Origin: Siphonodentalium dalli | Lineage: Eukaryota; Mollusca; Scaphopoda; Gadilida; Siphonodentaliidae | Assembly: GCA_032622095.1 (NCBI GenBank) | Contig: CP136069.1 | Coordinates: forward strand, 30,260,342 to 30,324,341 | Reading direction: 5' to 3' | Length of the DNA: 64,000 bases | Part shown: positions 23,301 to 38,300 of the stretch, piece after piece | How the letters are laid out: the number at the start of each line of letters is the position of its first letter | Numbering within the stretch: the stretch's first letter is position 1 | Position numbers and translations under genes: made by a program | Notes under the pieces: model-generated | The model's input: only the letters and a program-made list of their open reading frames with translations | Told to the model about the DNA's origin: nothing | Databases searched by the model: none

Positions 23301-26300
23301 CACGAAAGACGATAATCGTCACCACGGCCGGAGTTTGTCGTAGAACTTGTATTGCATAATCGTGTGTAGCATCACGTAAATTCTCTCCATTTACCTAAAA
23401 TGTAAGAAAGGTAGGAAATAAGTGAATGTTCAAATGTCCACAATTCATCGCAAGTGGAAAGATTTCGGTTGTTGGTAGTACTGGTAGTTGGACTGCACAT
23501 GCTCACAACAAGATTGCAAGTAAAGAAATAATATCAAGCACTCTTTGATTTTAGATGCAAAATCGTGGTGTATCCTCCACTTGCAATGGAATCGCTGTCA
23601 TGTTCGTAAAAATCATAGATGAAATATCATAGGGTAGTCAATCACGTGGTTAACCATGGGTTACGAGCAACCCATGATATCTTCATCTGCGACAACATTG
23701 TACTCGTGTGAACAAACTATCCATGATTTTGTCGTGGCCAATTTCTCCACTTACGATTAAATTGTGGTCGTCTGAACTTTCACTAAGTGAATGAAGAGGA
23801 ACATGATGAAATATGTTCAGTAACAGGCATCAAAATATGGTCCTGGTCATTTGCAGAGGTTCCCATAGGGCAAATTTAGTGGTGCTACCCCACCCAGCCT
23901 CATCCTCTGGGGACTTCATTCTACATGGCCCAGTCTGCTTTGGGAGACCTGGACATAGATTTAAGTTCCCAGATGGTGAATATGTTGATGTGCATCAAAT
24001 GGGCAACTCATTATGCATTGTGTCATCTGCTGTTTTGGGGAAACAGAGAAATTAAACTAAAAAAGAAAATGAGACTTTCTACAGAAGTTTCTAGAGAAAC
24101 TAAAAAAACTTGTTAACTTGTAATAAAGTTAAATTCCAGAGAAGATGATGCCTAAGCAGAACTAGAGGTGTGACTGTCCCAATGGGACTAAGGATACCAC
24201 CCATGTTTTTAAAACACTAAGATGTTTCACATGTCAGTAAACATTAAAATAAAATAATAAAATAAGATTCCAATTGCAGGTGCAGAACCCTAACACTAAT
24301 CTTAAACCTATTGACCGAAAAATGTAGGAATAAAAGCTCGGATAAAATTATGCATGTTACAACAAATTTTCTAAGTCGAAAAAGGGGGATAACTCCACCA
24401 ACAAAAGTCCGACAGACATCATAATCACAGGTGCACAGGTTCCCATGGTGGTTGATGTCTGTGGCAAGTTTCACAGAAAATGATTGAAAAACAACTAAGA
24501 AATACTCCGGACATATTTGTGTCCCTGAACGGACGACGGATGGATGGACAAGCTGATTTCAGTATACCCCCCCCCACAACTTCGTTGCAGGGGGGTTATA
24601 ATAAGGTCCCCAGAGGGTGAATTTGGTGATGCCAGCCCACTGTGCACATTCATTTGAGTCCCCCTGGCTACAATAGCAAGTCAGCAGCAATGCCGGTCAG
24701 TCAGCAATGCCGGTCAGTCAGCAATGCCGGTCAGTCATCAATCACATGTCAACTCATGTACACATGTTTGATAATTGTTTTTTATTTTATCATAATATAT
24801 ATTTAGACATAGTGCCATTTACGGGCCATTCTTTTGTGTTTTTGATGATGTAATGCCCCACAATTTTCTAAAGAATGCCCCACAATTTCGAACAAAAGAA
24901 ATTTCCCTTATAGGAAATGTTCTGATAATACGTTTAAATAACACTACGCATGACTGCTACTTTCATTTTACTGACTTCCGCGTTATTTCGTAATTATATC
25001 ACTTTACGAAATAACGGGAATCTTCGAAATGCCCCGTAAATAGCATGATTTCTATATATACCCACACAAAAAATACTAATTTAATTATCCCTGGTTAATA
25101 TTTTGACATTATTCTTTTTTCATAACTAATTGGAACATTTTACCATCATGCTGATCAGTATTAAACACTTTGCCCAACAAAACGGCCAAAACCGGCCAAA
25201 TAAAGCTTCAACAGCCTAAAATATCTTCGGTCTGTCTCAATAGAACCATACAAATATGGATATCATTGGAACCGGCTCCTTGACCACATTGTGATAGTTA
25301 CAGTTATACCCTGTGCCAATGCATTCTCTTATATATGCGAGTCGACCATATGTGGCCTCGCATATATAAGAGAATGCATTGGCCTAAAAAAAATCTTTTT
25401 TTACCATTTTTTCTTACATTCTTTAACAATTTTATAATTTTTAATGTGTTAAGCCAATGCATTCTCTTATATATGCGAGGCGACCTATGGTCGACTCGCA
25501 TATATAAGAGAATGCATTGGCACAGGGCCCTTATGTTGGGTAAAGGGTTAAACACTTTGCACTGCCCATTTTAGCGGATTCAAAATTTTAGCATCATTGA
25601 TTTTTTTTCCTTTTAAATATAATAACCTGTTATTGCAATTTATATTAGTATTAGCTCATGTGCCCAACTTTGTCCGGGCTATTTAGGGATTTCTTTGTGA
25701 TCGCCTCGGTCTGGGCAGAATAAAACTATTGTTCGATCGATCCAGAAACATGCCTATATGAGCGAGGTCAAGGTCAAGGACACAGTCGCACATGAAATTG
25801 GACCCGCCCATATTTTTCCCGGGATCAAGGTAGGCCGGCCTAAATACCAAATTTGAGTCGGATTGGTCGAGGTCCAGAAACATGCCTATATGAGTGTATA
25901 TGATCGACGTCAAGGTCAAGGTCAAGAACATGGTCGCATGTGAAATTGGACAGGCCCATATTGTTCCCGGGATCAAAGTAGGGGCCTACATATCAAATTT
26001 GAGTTGAATCAGTCGAGCAGTTTTTGAGTCTATAACACACACACCCATACATAGACGCATACAGTCAGAAGTTCCAAAATATATATAAATAGATTTTATT
26101 GTTTCTCGTCCTCCATTTTTTACCCTTTCACAGTTATTATTATTTTTAGCATAGCCTGTTATCACTACTAAATTAATTGTGATTTTTTAAATAATGTTCT
26201 GTTATTCTAAATCTGTGTACTCTATTTTATAAGGTGCATATAGTGTTTCTATTTAATTGTTGTTTATATTTCTTATGTCTGCAATTGTATTTTATGTTCA

Positions 26301-29300
26301 ACCTGTCAAGCATTTTAGAGCACTTCAGTGGATTTTACGCTATACAAAACTGTTATTTATTTATTTATTATTTAGTTTCGCAACTTTGGTGATCTGATGA
26401 ACAACATGTTAATCTGTACTCTCTATTATAAAATATATCACTTACATCTAATATCTGATCACCCGCAAGTAGCCGACTGTCCTTTGCTGCAGCACCATCT
26501 TCATATACTTCATGAATAATGATTGCTCCCTGAAAAATTGAGAAATTTGTGATTATTATGTCATAAAAGATAAATGGATCAATACTCTGTGGCTGCCTGA
26601 CCCCTTTCTATACTAAATGGATTCTCCCAATCACTATATAAGTATAAATTGGAACAGTTTATTATTCATTTGGAGGGGTGTGCATGTAATAAAAGCAGAT
26701 GGCAGGCAGAAAAAACAAGATAGTACAAGAGCAGAATGATTCATATTCATTGGTAGGAAATATTCCGATCTATGATCGTTTGTTGAACTTATTATCTGAA
26801 CATTTCCTAAGGGATAACTACTCATCAATGAGTATTTAGTATAGAAAGGGTTAAACGTATTATCAGAACATTTCTTATGGGATAACTACTCATCAATGAG
26901 TATTTAGTATAGAAAGGGTTAAACGTATTATCAGAACATTTCTTATGGGATAACTAATCATCAGTGAGTATTTAGTATAGAAAGGGTTAAACATATTATC
27001 AGAACATTTCTTATGGGATAACTACTCATCAATGAGTATTTAGTATAGAAAGGGTTAAACGTATTATCAGAACATTTCTTATGGGATAACTACTCATCAA
27101 TGAGTATTTAGTATAGAAAGGGTTAAACGTATTATCTGAACATTTCCTATGGGATAACTACTCATCAGTGAGTATTTAGTATAGAAAGGGTTAAACTTAT
27201 TATCTGAATATTTCCTAAGGGATAACTACTCATCAATGAGTATTTAGTATAGAAAGGGTTAAACGTATTATCAGAACATTTCCTATGGGATAACTACTCA
27301 TCAATGAGTATTTAGCATAGAAAGGGTTAAACATATTATCTGAACATTTCCTATGGGATAACTACTCATCAATGAGTATTTAGTATAGAAAGGGTTAAAC
27401 GTATTATCAGAACATTTCTTATGGGATAACTACTCATCAATGAGTATTTAGTATAGAATGGGTTAAACGTATTATCAGAACATTTCTTATGGGATAACTA
27501 CTCATCAATGAGTATTTAGTATAGAAAGGGTTAAACATATTATCTGAACATTTCCTATGGGATAACTACTCATCAATGAGTATTTAGTATAGAAAGGGTT
27601 AAACATATTATCTGAACATTTCCTAAGGGATATCTACTCGTCAATGAGTATTTAGTATAGAAAGGGTTAAACATATTATCTGAACATTTCCTACGGGATA
27701 ACTACTCGTCAATGAGTATTTACTATAGAAAGGGTTAAATGTATTATCTGAACATTTCCTACGGGATAACTACTCATCAGTGAGTATTTACTATAGAAAG
27801 GGTTAAAAGAGGTATGAAGTTTGTTAAAGGTACTCAGTCTGATTTGATAGTCCCCATACCATCAGATTCCAACAGCAACATTTTTTTGAAATGCCGCTTC
27901 GGTTATCAGAATCGATTAATTGCCCAAAAATAATGCTAACCAGTCAAATATAGTATAAAATTGCCTGAAACATGTTATTTATCAACATTTTGTTCAACAA
28001 AATATGGCCGAATTGTCAAATATATACACAAAAAAAAAGCCACTGGATTTTAGAGTTATCTATCTTTATCTGCAATTTGGTCAGAGACCTTCAGCTTGAA
28101 ATTTTTTTTCCCAGGTGGAAAAAGTACATATCTCGAGATATAACAAATTAAATTTTTTTATATCTGATAACTCTGAGCTTTGATGGGTGGGTTCCTTGAC
28201 TCAAATCAGATATTTTTTACCCCTGAAACAAAAGAAATAATAATTTGGGAGCGTTTATTCAGATTATGCATCTTTAATTGAAATTGGGGTTTGCAGCCAA
28301 ATAAGAGTTATCGCTTTGCCCAACATACAGTAATGCTCGAAGTAATCGATCCCTTAACCACACCAGAATTATGGGTAACTTTTCAGGATTTAGTCGGAAA
28401 TATGGCTTGTTGCCATTCATCGGAAAGCTCTCGGGGAGAGCTTTCCGATGAATGACAACAAGCCATATTTTCGACTAAATCCTGCTACAGTAATTCCCTA
28501 ACTAATCGACTCCTTAAACACAGCAGAATTATGGGTAACTTTTAAGGATTTAGTCGGAAATATGAATGGCAACAAGCCATATTTCCGACTAAATCCTGAA
28601 AAATTACCCATAATTCTGCTGTGTTTAAGGAGTCGATTAATTAGAGCATTACTGTAGCAATTCAGCTGAACCCACCAGCATTATAGAAAATTAGCAGGAC
28701 TCACCAGCATCACAGCAAATTAGCAGGACCACTTAACCAGGGCTGGGTTAATACGAATCCAATCATAGCCTTGATACCCTCATTGATTTCATAATGACTC
28801 GATCCACTGGGAGTGTTAATTTATCATTAGTTTCTGTGAGAATCAGCCTCAACAATTATAATCTCGCTATAATCCGAAATGATCATCACACCTGGACGAG
28901 TGTAATCCTGATATGATTACAGGTGATAAGGCATTCCAATCAGCACACCTAATGACAGGTGTACTCCACACAGGTACTGTATACACAGCTCTCATCTACT
29001 GACCTCCATCATTAACCATCATTAACAGTTATTGACTCCTTAACCACAGCAGAATTATGGGTAATTTTTCAGGATTTAGTCGGAAATATGTCTTGTTGCC
29101 ATTCATCGGAAAGCTCTCACTTAGAGCTTTCCGATGAATGGCAACAAGACATATTTCTGAATAAATCCTGAAAAATTACCCATAATTCTGCTGTGGTTAA
29201 GGAGTCGATTATTTAGGGCATAATAGTAGCAAGAATTTCACTAAATTTATACTCAAGCCTGCAAATAGTGTGTCTGTCATTTGCAGAATGAGGTCCCCAG

Positions 29301-32300
29301 AGGGTGAAATTAGTGATGCTATCCCGCATAGTGGGCTAGCATCACCAAATTCACCCTCTGGGGACCTCATTCTGCATAGGCCTCAACTGCTATGAGAGAG
29401 TTAGGATCGGATTGAATTTCGCCAGTTTAATTTGCTGATGTTCACCTATTAGTCACCTCGATTATGCATTTTATCTTCTGCAAATTAGGAGATATAGAAA
29501 CTTCCCAGAAGGGAAAAAAAGTAACAAAAAACAATGTTAATTTGAGACTATAGATACTATCCAGAAGATGAGGTATAAGCAGAATGAGGTCCCCAGAGGG
29601 TAAATTTAGTGATGCTAGCCCTCTGGGGACCTCATTCTGCAATGTATACTTCTTGACCAAGCCTGGATTTAGAGTGTCATGACAATGGGATCCCCAGAGG
29701 GTGAATTTAGTGATGCTATCCAACATGGCAGCGTGCAGAACTTGAATACGATCTTGACCTGTATTTTGTGCAAGCTAGTAATGACTATTTTCTACCAATT
29801 ACTAGAAATCCCCCTGTATTTTATTTTCCTCTATCTGTTGTCTGCTTTTATTACGTGAGCATCCCTCCAAATGAATAATGGACCATTCCAATCAATACTT
29901 CTATAGCTGAATGGGAGAATCCATTCAGTATAGAAAGGGTTAACAAAAGTATTTTAATTGAGGGACACACAGCTTCAACAAGCCTGAGTTTAGTGTGCCT
30001 GTCACTTGCATAATGAGGTCCCCAGAGGGTGAATTTAGTGATGCTATCCTGCACAGCACACATGGACGACGGACGCAAACCCATGGCAATAGCTCAAACT
30101 TTACATTGTAAAGTTGAGCTAATAAAGAAAATAAGAATCAAGCCTTGAAATAGTGTGTCTGTCATTTGCAGAATGAGGTCCCCAGAGGGTGAATTTGGTG
30201 ATGCTAGCCCGCTATGCGGGGTAGCATCACTAAATTCACCCTCTGGAGACCTCATTCTGCAAATGACAGACACACTATTTCAAGGCTTGATAAGAACAAA
30301 GTCACTCAGTTTTTTCATGTTGATGATAGTTGTTTTACAGACTTTTATGTTATTTCATAGGAATGTACAGTAATGCCCTAAATAATCGACTCACTGTCAC
30401 CTATCGTGACTTTAATTTCAACAGACCATTTGCATTTCATTGGTTAAATAAAACATAATATATTTTAAAACCAGTAGTTTGTGATGGTAGGAAGCGTATG
30501 GGTGTGTTGCGGTCTCTCATATGGCCTGAATCCATTGGGGACCATAATGGAAATAAATGATCTTAGGACTGTTTTCTTATGCTATCCCCGATGGTTTTTG
30601 GTCACCTGTTAGTGCCGGACAACTCCTTTATGGTCTCATACCCAATATAATCGCCATACTCATGCTGGGCATTGGTCAACTGCGGTAGTGGTTATGTACC
30701 ACTTGGTACATCACATCCTTCCGCAGTTGTCCATTGTTCAGTAATAAATCAAATAATTTGATATTTCTATATCTTTACAATTCGTATTAATCTGTTACTT
30801 GTTACATGTATATCACATATATACCATGTATTCCTGTTTATTTTTATCTATACATGTAGGTTGCCCTACACCAATATGTGTCTTAAAGACCATTAAAACA
30901 TATCTTATCTTATCTTATCTCCTTAACCACAGCAGAATTATGGGTAACTTTTCAGGATTTATTCGGAAATATGGCTTGTTGCCATTCATCGGAAAGCTCT
31001 AACTGAGAGCTTTCCGATGAATGGCAACAAGCCATATTTCCGACTAAATCCTGCAAAGTTACCCATAATTATGCTGTGGTTCAGGGGTCAATTACTTAGA
31101 GCATTACTGTACTTCAAAGGCCTTGAGTCCCTTTAATAACGCCCTGCCTTACAGAGGAAGATTTTATCTAAGACTACCACACCCAAGAAAATACCGATAA
31201 AATAACCAATATCTCTTGTGTCGCATTGATCACAATTAGCAGTGCGTAACCCAACCATGCCTTTTACATCATCACCGTATTGATTTATATTCTGATCACA
31301 TTGTTCCGTAATCAGTTCATCGGTTATCTCGTCCCGTAGTAAACGCCTCAGATAACAGTTCATCGGTTATCTCGTCCCATAGTAAACGCCTCAGATAACA
31401 GTTCACCCAATAATCAGATCAGCTAAATCACGATGCATAAAATAATTTCACACAACGCTGCCTTCCTGCATATTCTCATCAACTGTGCCCTTTACAGATT
31501 AGCAAAATCTTCAAATGATAAAGATACACCCAACTGGCTATAAAATAATATAGCATGAAAATAGTGTGCCTGTCATTTGCAGATTGAGGTCCCTAGATGG
31601 TGAATTTAGTGATGCTATCATGCACAGCAGGCTAGCATCACCAAATTCTCCCCTCAGGGGACCTCATTCTGCCTAGGTGTCATCTTCTGGGAATCACTCC
31701 CATCAATTCAGTAACTGATTATGAATGAGATTTTCGTCAGGTTTTTAAAGAGACCTCTCTTTCGTATACTAGTGTCGATTTTATAAATGGGATCTTGTAT
31801 TGCACAATACTTATTGAATCATATAAGGGTGATTTATTATCCATCCCTTAACTAACACCATTTCCGATTGGGCAAAAGCCGCCACGTGATAGTCCTGGAA
31901 AAAGTCATATTGGACTCCCGAAAGTCATATTGGACTCCCGACTGTACAATATCACTTTTTATTGGGACTCTGTGACATCACGAATTAACTCTATTGCGAA
32001 ATGAATTGGTGAAATTGTGATGCGCGCGCAACATTGATGGATTTTAGCAGACGTTTCACTTCCGCATTGAGTTTTTTTTTCTCACTTCCGTGTTTACTTT
32101 TCCAAATCATGCTTTTTGATGATTAATATACAGGCTTTTATAGAGAATTAAGTGCCGACAAATACCAAAATAACCACAAAAGTTTTATTCCCAAAATTTG
32201 GATAAACATACAGATGGATAATAAAAATAACATTATACAATGTTGTGTACAGTATGTGTTTTACTTGTACTCATCCAGGTTGTGGTGAAAAGTCATATTG

Positions 32301-35300
32301 GACTCGACACTGGCGTGTCTCGTCCAATATGACTTTTCACCACAATCTGGACTCGTACAAGAAAAACACATACTGTACACAACATTGTATAATAACTTTA
32401 TAATATATAGGGTGTAAATTTATCTTCAGCCACCATTGTACTTCTCACTAATATTTAAATAGCGAGAAGTGACTTCTCCCAATTTGAAACCTCGAGGCCA
32501 AACCTGATTATAGCGTGTCTGTCATTTGCAGAATGAGGTCTGCAGAGGGTGAATTTAGTGACGCTATCCCGCATAGCGGGCTAGCATCACTAAATTCACC
32601 TTCTGGGGATCTCATTCTACTTAGTCGCCTCATCTCCTCTGGAAAGTTTCTTTATTATCAATTTTTTTATTATCAAATTTCTATAGAAACTTCTTCACAT
32701 AGATTCTATTTCTTTTTTAGTTTAGTTTCTCTATATCCCCCAATTGGCAGACAACACATTCCATAATCGAGGTTCCCAATGGGTGTACATCACAATATTC
32801 ACCATTTGGGAACATTCAATCTGAGTCTATGTCTCCCATAGTAGATGAGGCCATGCAGAATGAGGTCCCCAGTGGGTGAATTTGGTTATGCTAGCCCGCT
32901 ATGCAGGATAGCATCACTAAATTCACCCTCTGGGGACCTCATTCAGCAAATGAAAGACACAATAAACTCAGGCTTGCTCTAGGCTGGTCTCTGAGCCATT
33001 ATCTATGTATACAGTAATGCCCTGAGTAATCGACTCTTTAACTACAGCAGAATTATGGGTAACTTTTCAGGATTTAGTCGGAAATATGGCTTGTTGCCAA
33101 TCATCGGAAAGCTCTCCCCGAGAGCTTTCCAATGAATGGCAACAAGCCATATTTCCGACAAAATCCTGAAAAGTTACCCATAATTCTGCTGTAGTTAAAG
33201 AGTCGATTACTTAGGGCATTACTGTACCTAAATTCTTTGACAACCCTGACTGTAAAGTTAGTAAATGATTTCTATTAATTACCAGAAGTGTATCAGCTCC
33301 TCCCACAATGCTCAAACCGAGGCCGGTTCGTCCTTTTTCAATTACTATCGACGTCTCTTCACCGGGGACAATATCGCAGGTTTTGGGGTCTGCGGGAGGT
33401 GGTGGGGGCTTTGGGGCCTTCTTTGGAGGTTCATCCACCTCGTCTTCTGCTACAATGAGATTAAATAGATATCTGTATAATCAACAGATAAATGAGTCAC
33501 ATTGATCATTACTGGAAAATAAAGTGACTTTGTTCTATACATAATTCTCCCATAACGTTATTTCTCATGTTGAAACCATTGTTAACCCTTTACCCAACAG
33601 AAGGGCCCTGTGCCAATGCATTCTCTTATATATGCGAGTCGACCATAGGTCGCCTCGCATATATAAGAGAATGCATTGGCTTAACACATTCAAAATTATA
33701 AAATTGTTAAAGAATGTAAGAAAAAATGGTAAAAAGTGTTAAAAAAAGATTTTTTTTAGGCCAATGCATTCTCTTATATATGCGAGGCGACCTATGGTCG
33801 ACTCGCATATATAAGAGAATGCATTGGCACAGGGCATAACTGTAACTATCACAATGTGGTCAAGGAGCCGGTTCCAATGATATCCATATTTGTATGGTTC
33901 TATTGAGACAGACCGAAGATATTTTAGGCTGTTGAAGCTTTATTTGGCCGGTTTTGGCCGGTTTGTTGGGTAAAGGGTTAAGGAGGAGGTCAAGTGACCC
34001 ATTATGAATGGACATTTCCATGCAAATCTCCGCAGCGAAAGTTACAGAGTTGAAAATATTTCTGGGGGTGACTTTGTGTGGGATTGAAAACAATACACAT
34101 TTACCTGGCCAAGCCTTGAAATAGTGTGTCTGCCATTTGCAGAATGAGGTCCCCAGAGGGTGAATTTAGTGATGCTACCCCGCATAGCGGGCTAGCATCA
34201 CCAAATTCACCCTCTGGGAACCTCATTCTGCTGAGATGTAAGCAGATTGAGGTCCCCAGAGGGTGAATTTGGTAATGCTAGCCCACTATGCGGGGTAGCA
34301 TCACTAAATTCACCCTCTGGGGACCTCATTCTGCAAATGACTGGCACACTATTTCAAGGCTTGTACCTGGCGGGTCGGCTTGGAATTTGTTCCATTAGAA
34401 AGATGATGTATTTATTTTTGAATTTTTTATTGAATTTACAAAACTAGTCCAAGTGTTGTAATACCAGAAAAAAGTTCTCAAAAATAAATTTATAGCAAAA
34501 ATTTCCTATTTACCAAGCCGAGCCACCATTTAAATGTTATGTCTGTTTAATAATATGGCTGCTTTAGTTCCCATACAACTGCTTCATATGTAATTTTGCT
34601 GGGGAGATTTGCATGGAAGTCCCCATTTAATTGGCCACTTGACCCACCCTTAAGTAAACATTACTGCTGCAGCCATGTGTAAACAAACATCACTGATCGT
34701 GCAGGTATAATTCAAATATTTAAGTCTAAATCTGTTTTTCAAAAATAGTTTTCAATGCTTTGACATATTCCAAAGTTCACATTTACGTTCTTATTTGATT
34801 TTCGTATTTTATCTGACTAATTTAAATTCGAACGGTAATATTGCTGTTAACATAACAATGGCTTTGATATGCGAAATACCATTATCTGAAGAATTGTTGA
34901 TAGTAACAAATGTTTGCTATATAATGTTGATTATATTGGTTTTACATATGTTCTTGGTGATTCATATGTGCCAATTCGAAGACCCTGGTTCACTTTAATA
35001 TGCCACACTAACGACTTATGCAAGTCATATCCCTGGATAAATCTTTAATTAAATGCATATGTATTAAGGTTCAAGTCCCCAGTTAAACTTTGGTTACAAT
35101 TTTCAATTTCATGCCTGACAAAATATATTCCCTGGTAGAGTAATGCCCTAATTAATCGACTGCTTAACCACAGCAGAATTATGGGCAACTTTTCAGGATT
35201 TAGTCGTAAATATGGCTTGTTGCCATTCATCGGAAAGCTCTCGGGGAGAGCTTTCCGATGAATGGCAACAAGCCATATTTCCGTGGTTAAGCAGTCGATT

Positions 35301-38300
35301 AATTAGGGCATTACTGTACACACTGTATAGCCGGGGTTCCACTAGAGAGGCAGTTGGTCCATTTTAGGATCCCTTTCCCCATGCCAACATTTCCCCTCTG
35401 ACACGTTCCATGAAACAAATTGATGCCTACATCAACTGTGTAACTCCTACTATATAATAAAACCAACAGGAAATGATAAACAAAAATAATTTCATATATA
35501 AGAGAATGCACTGGCTTACAAGGTCAAGGTAAATATGGTTAGGCCAATATATTCTCTTATATATGCAAGGCTCCCTATGGGAGACTCGCATATATAAGAG
35601 AATGCATTGGCAGAGGGTTTTCGCAAAATTTCAGGAAGCTCCAGTCATGGAAGGGTCAAGGTGTAAAACTTAAGCTATATAAATATGAAAGTGTCAATGA
35701 CACTGTAGCTCAACTTGGAAAGGGAATAATTTAATGTATTACAGTCAATGGAGCGATTAGGAATGTGGAAAGTTGAATGTCTAATACTAGTTTATAGACA
35801 TGAAGAGAAAAGTAAAATCCAAGATGGCTGCTGGCGGCCATGTTTTCGGCCGAATGACCCCAAAATGATTGTATCCCATCTACATGTCATCGTTAACATC
35901 CATGACAAATTTTATGACGATCAGACTAAAGGTACGACCTGTAGCCTATGCTAAAGAATTTAGTCATACAAAGAGTAAAATCCAAGATGGCTGCTGGCGG
36001 CCATGTTTTTTGGCCGAATGACACCAAAATGACTCGTTCCCATCTACATGTCATTATTAACATCTATGACAAATTTTATGACGATCAGACTAAAGGTACG
36101 ACCTGTAGCCCATGCTAAAGAATTTAGTCATACAAAGAGTAAAATCCAATATTAACAACCATGACAAATTTCATGATGATCAGACGAACAGTACGACCTG
36201 TGGCCCATGCTAATGGATTAAATTTTGAAATCCAAGATGGCCACTGGCGGCCATGTTTTTTGTCCGAATGACCCCAAAATGACTCGTTCCCATTTACATT
36301 CCAATTTCAACAGCCATGACAAATTTTATGATGATCAGACTAAATGTACGACCTGTAGCCCGTGCTAAAGGATTTAGTCATACAAAGAGTAAAATCAAAG
36401 ATGGCTGCTGGCGGCCATGTTTTTCTGCCGAATGACCCCAAAATTACTCGTTCCCATTTACATTCCAATTTCAACAGCCATGACAAATTTTATGATGATC
36501 CGACTAAAGGTACGACCTGTAGCCCGTGCTAAAGGATTTAGTCATACAAAGAGTAAAATCCAAGATGGCTGCTGGCGACCATGTTTTTTGGCCGAATGAC
36601 CCCAAAATTACTCGTTCCCATCTACATGTCATTGTTAACATCCATGACAAATTTTATGATGATCAGACGAACAGTACGACCTGTGGCCCGTGCTAATGGA
36701 TTAAATTTTGAAATCCAAGATGGCCACTGGTGGCCATGTTTATTGGCCGAATGACCCCAAAATTACTCGTTCCCATCTACATTCCAATTTCAACAGCCAT
36801 GACAAATTTTATGATGATCAGACTAAAGGTACGGCCTGTAGCCCGTGCTAAAGGATTTAGTCATACAAAGAGTAAAATCCAAGATGGCTGCTGGCGGCCA
36901 TGTTTTTTGGCCGATTGACCCCAAAATGACTCGTTCCCATCTACATGTCATTATTAACATTCTTGACAAATTTTATGATGATCAGACTAAAAGTAGGACC
37001 TGTAGCCCGTGCTAAAGGATTTAGTCATACAAAGAGTAAAATCCAAGATGGCTGCTGGCGGCCATGTTTTTTGGCCGAATGACCCCAAAATTACTCGTTC
37101 CCATCTACATGTCAATATTAACATCCATGCCAAATTTGATGATGATCAGACTAAAGGTACGACCTGTAGCCCGTGCTAAAGAATTTAGTCATACAAAGAG
37201 TAAAATCCAAGAAGGCTGCTGGCCGCCATGTTTTTTGGCCGAATGACCCCAAAATTACTCGTTCCCATCTACATGTCAATATTAACATCCATGACAAATT
37301 TCATGATGATCAGACGAACAGTACGACCTGTGGTCCGTGCTAATGGATTGAATTTTGAAATCCAAGATGGCCGCTGGCGGCCATGTTTTTTGTCCGAATG
37401 ACCCCAAAATTAATCATTGTGGTCTAAATGTTGATGTCAACAGCTATGACAAATTTCATAATGATCCGACCAAAGGTACGACCTGTAGACTGCATTGTTG
37501 ACGCCTTACGTACACACGTACACACGGACGACGGACGACAAAGCCATGGCAATAGCTCAAACTTTACAAAGTAAAGTTGAGCTAACAAGTTACATGTACA
37601 TGAGGTGGACAACTGGAGCTATTATTATAATACGTGTTACATGTACTTATGAGGTGGACAACTGGAGATACCATTATAATACGTGTTACATGTACTTACG
37701 AGTTGGAGAACTTGAGCTATTATTATAATACGTGTTACATGTACTTACGAGGTGGAGAACTGGAGATACCATTATAATACGTGTTACATGTACATACGAA
37801 GTGGGTAAATGGATCTATTATTATAATACGTGTTACATGTACTTACGAGGTGGAGAACTTGAGCTATTATTATAATACATGTTACATGTACTTATGAGGT
37901 GGACAACTGGAGATACCATTATAATACGTGTTACATGTACTTATGAGGTGGACAACTGGAGATACAATTATAATACGTGTTACATGTACTTATGAGGTGG
38001 ACAACTTGAGCTATTATTATAATACGTGTTACATGTACTTACGAGGTGGAGAACTTGAGCTATTAGCACCAGTTTCCTGAGGTGGATGAGAGCAAACTCG
38101 AACTTTTAGTTTGACATTGCCCTGACTACTCCGTAAAATTTCTATTGCCTGAATAAAAGAAAATTTCAGCTTCAAACTAGATAAAAATGACATTTAATTC
38201 CACTCCATATTAACCCTATCATGACGCGAGCTGCGCTGGAGCAGCAGTAAAGACCCTGTGCCAGTGCACTCTCTTATATATGTGAGTCTCCCATAGGGAG

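Noticed and set aside
34795-34998. Hydrophobic 66-codon frame as a small membrane protein
   Set aside because: AT-rich sequence gives Ile/Leu/Met runs by chance; no start context, family or transcript evidence.
36417-37246. Repeated plus-strand frames of 60-62 codons
   Set aside because: Translation of the 164-bp core satellite.
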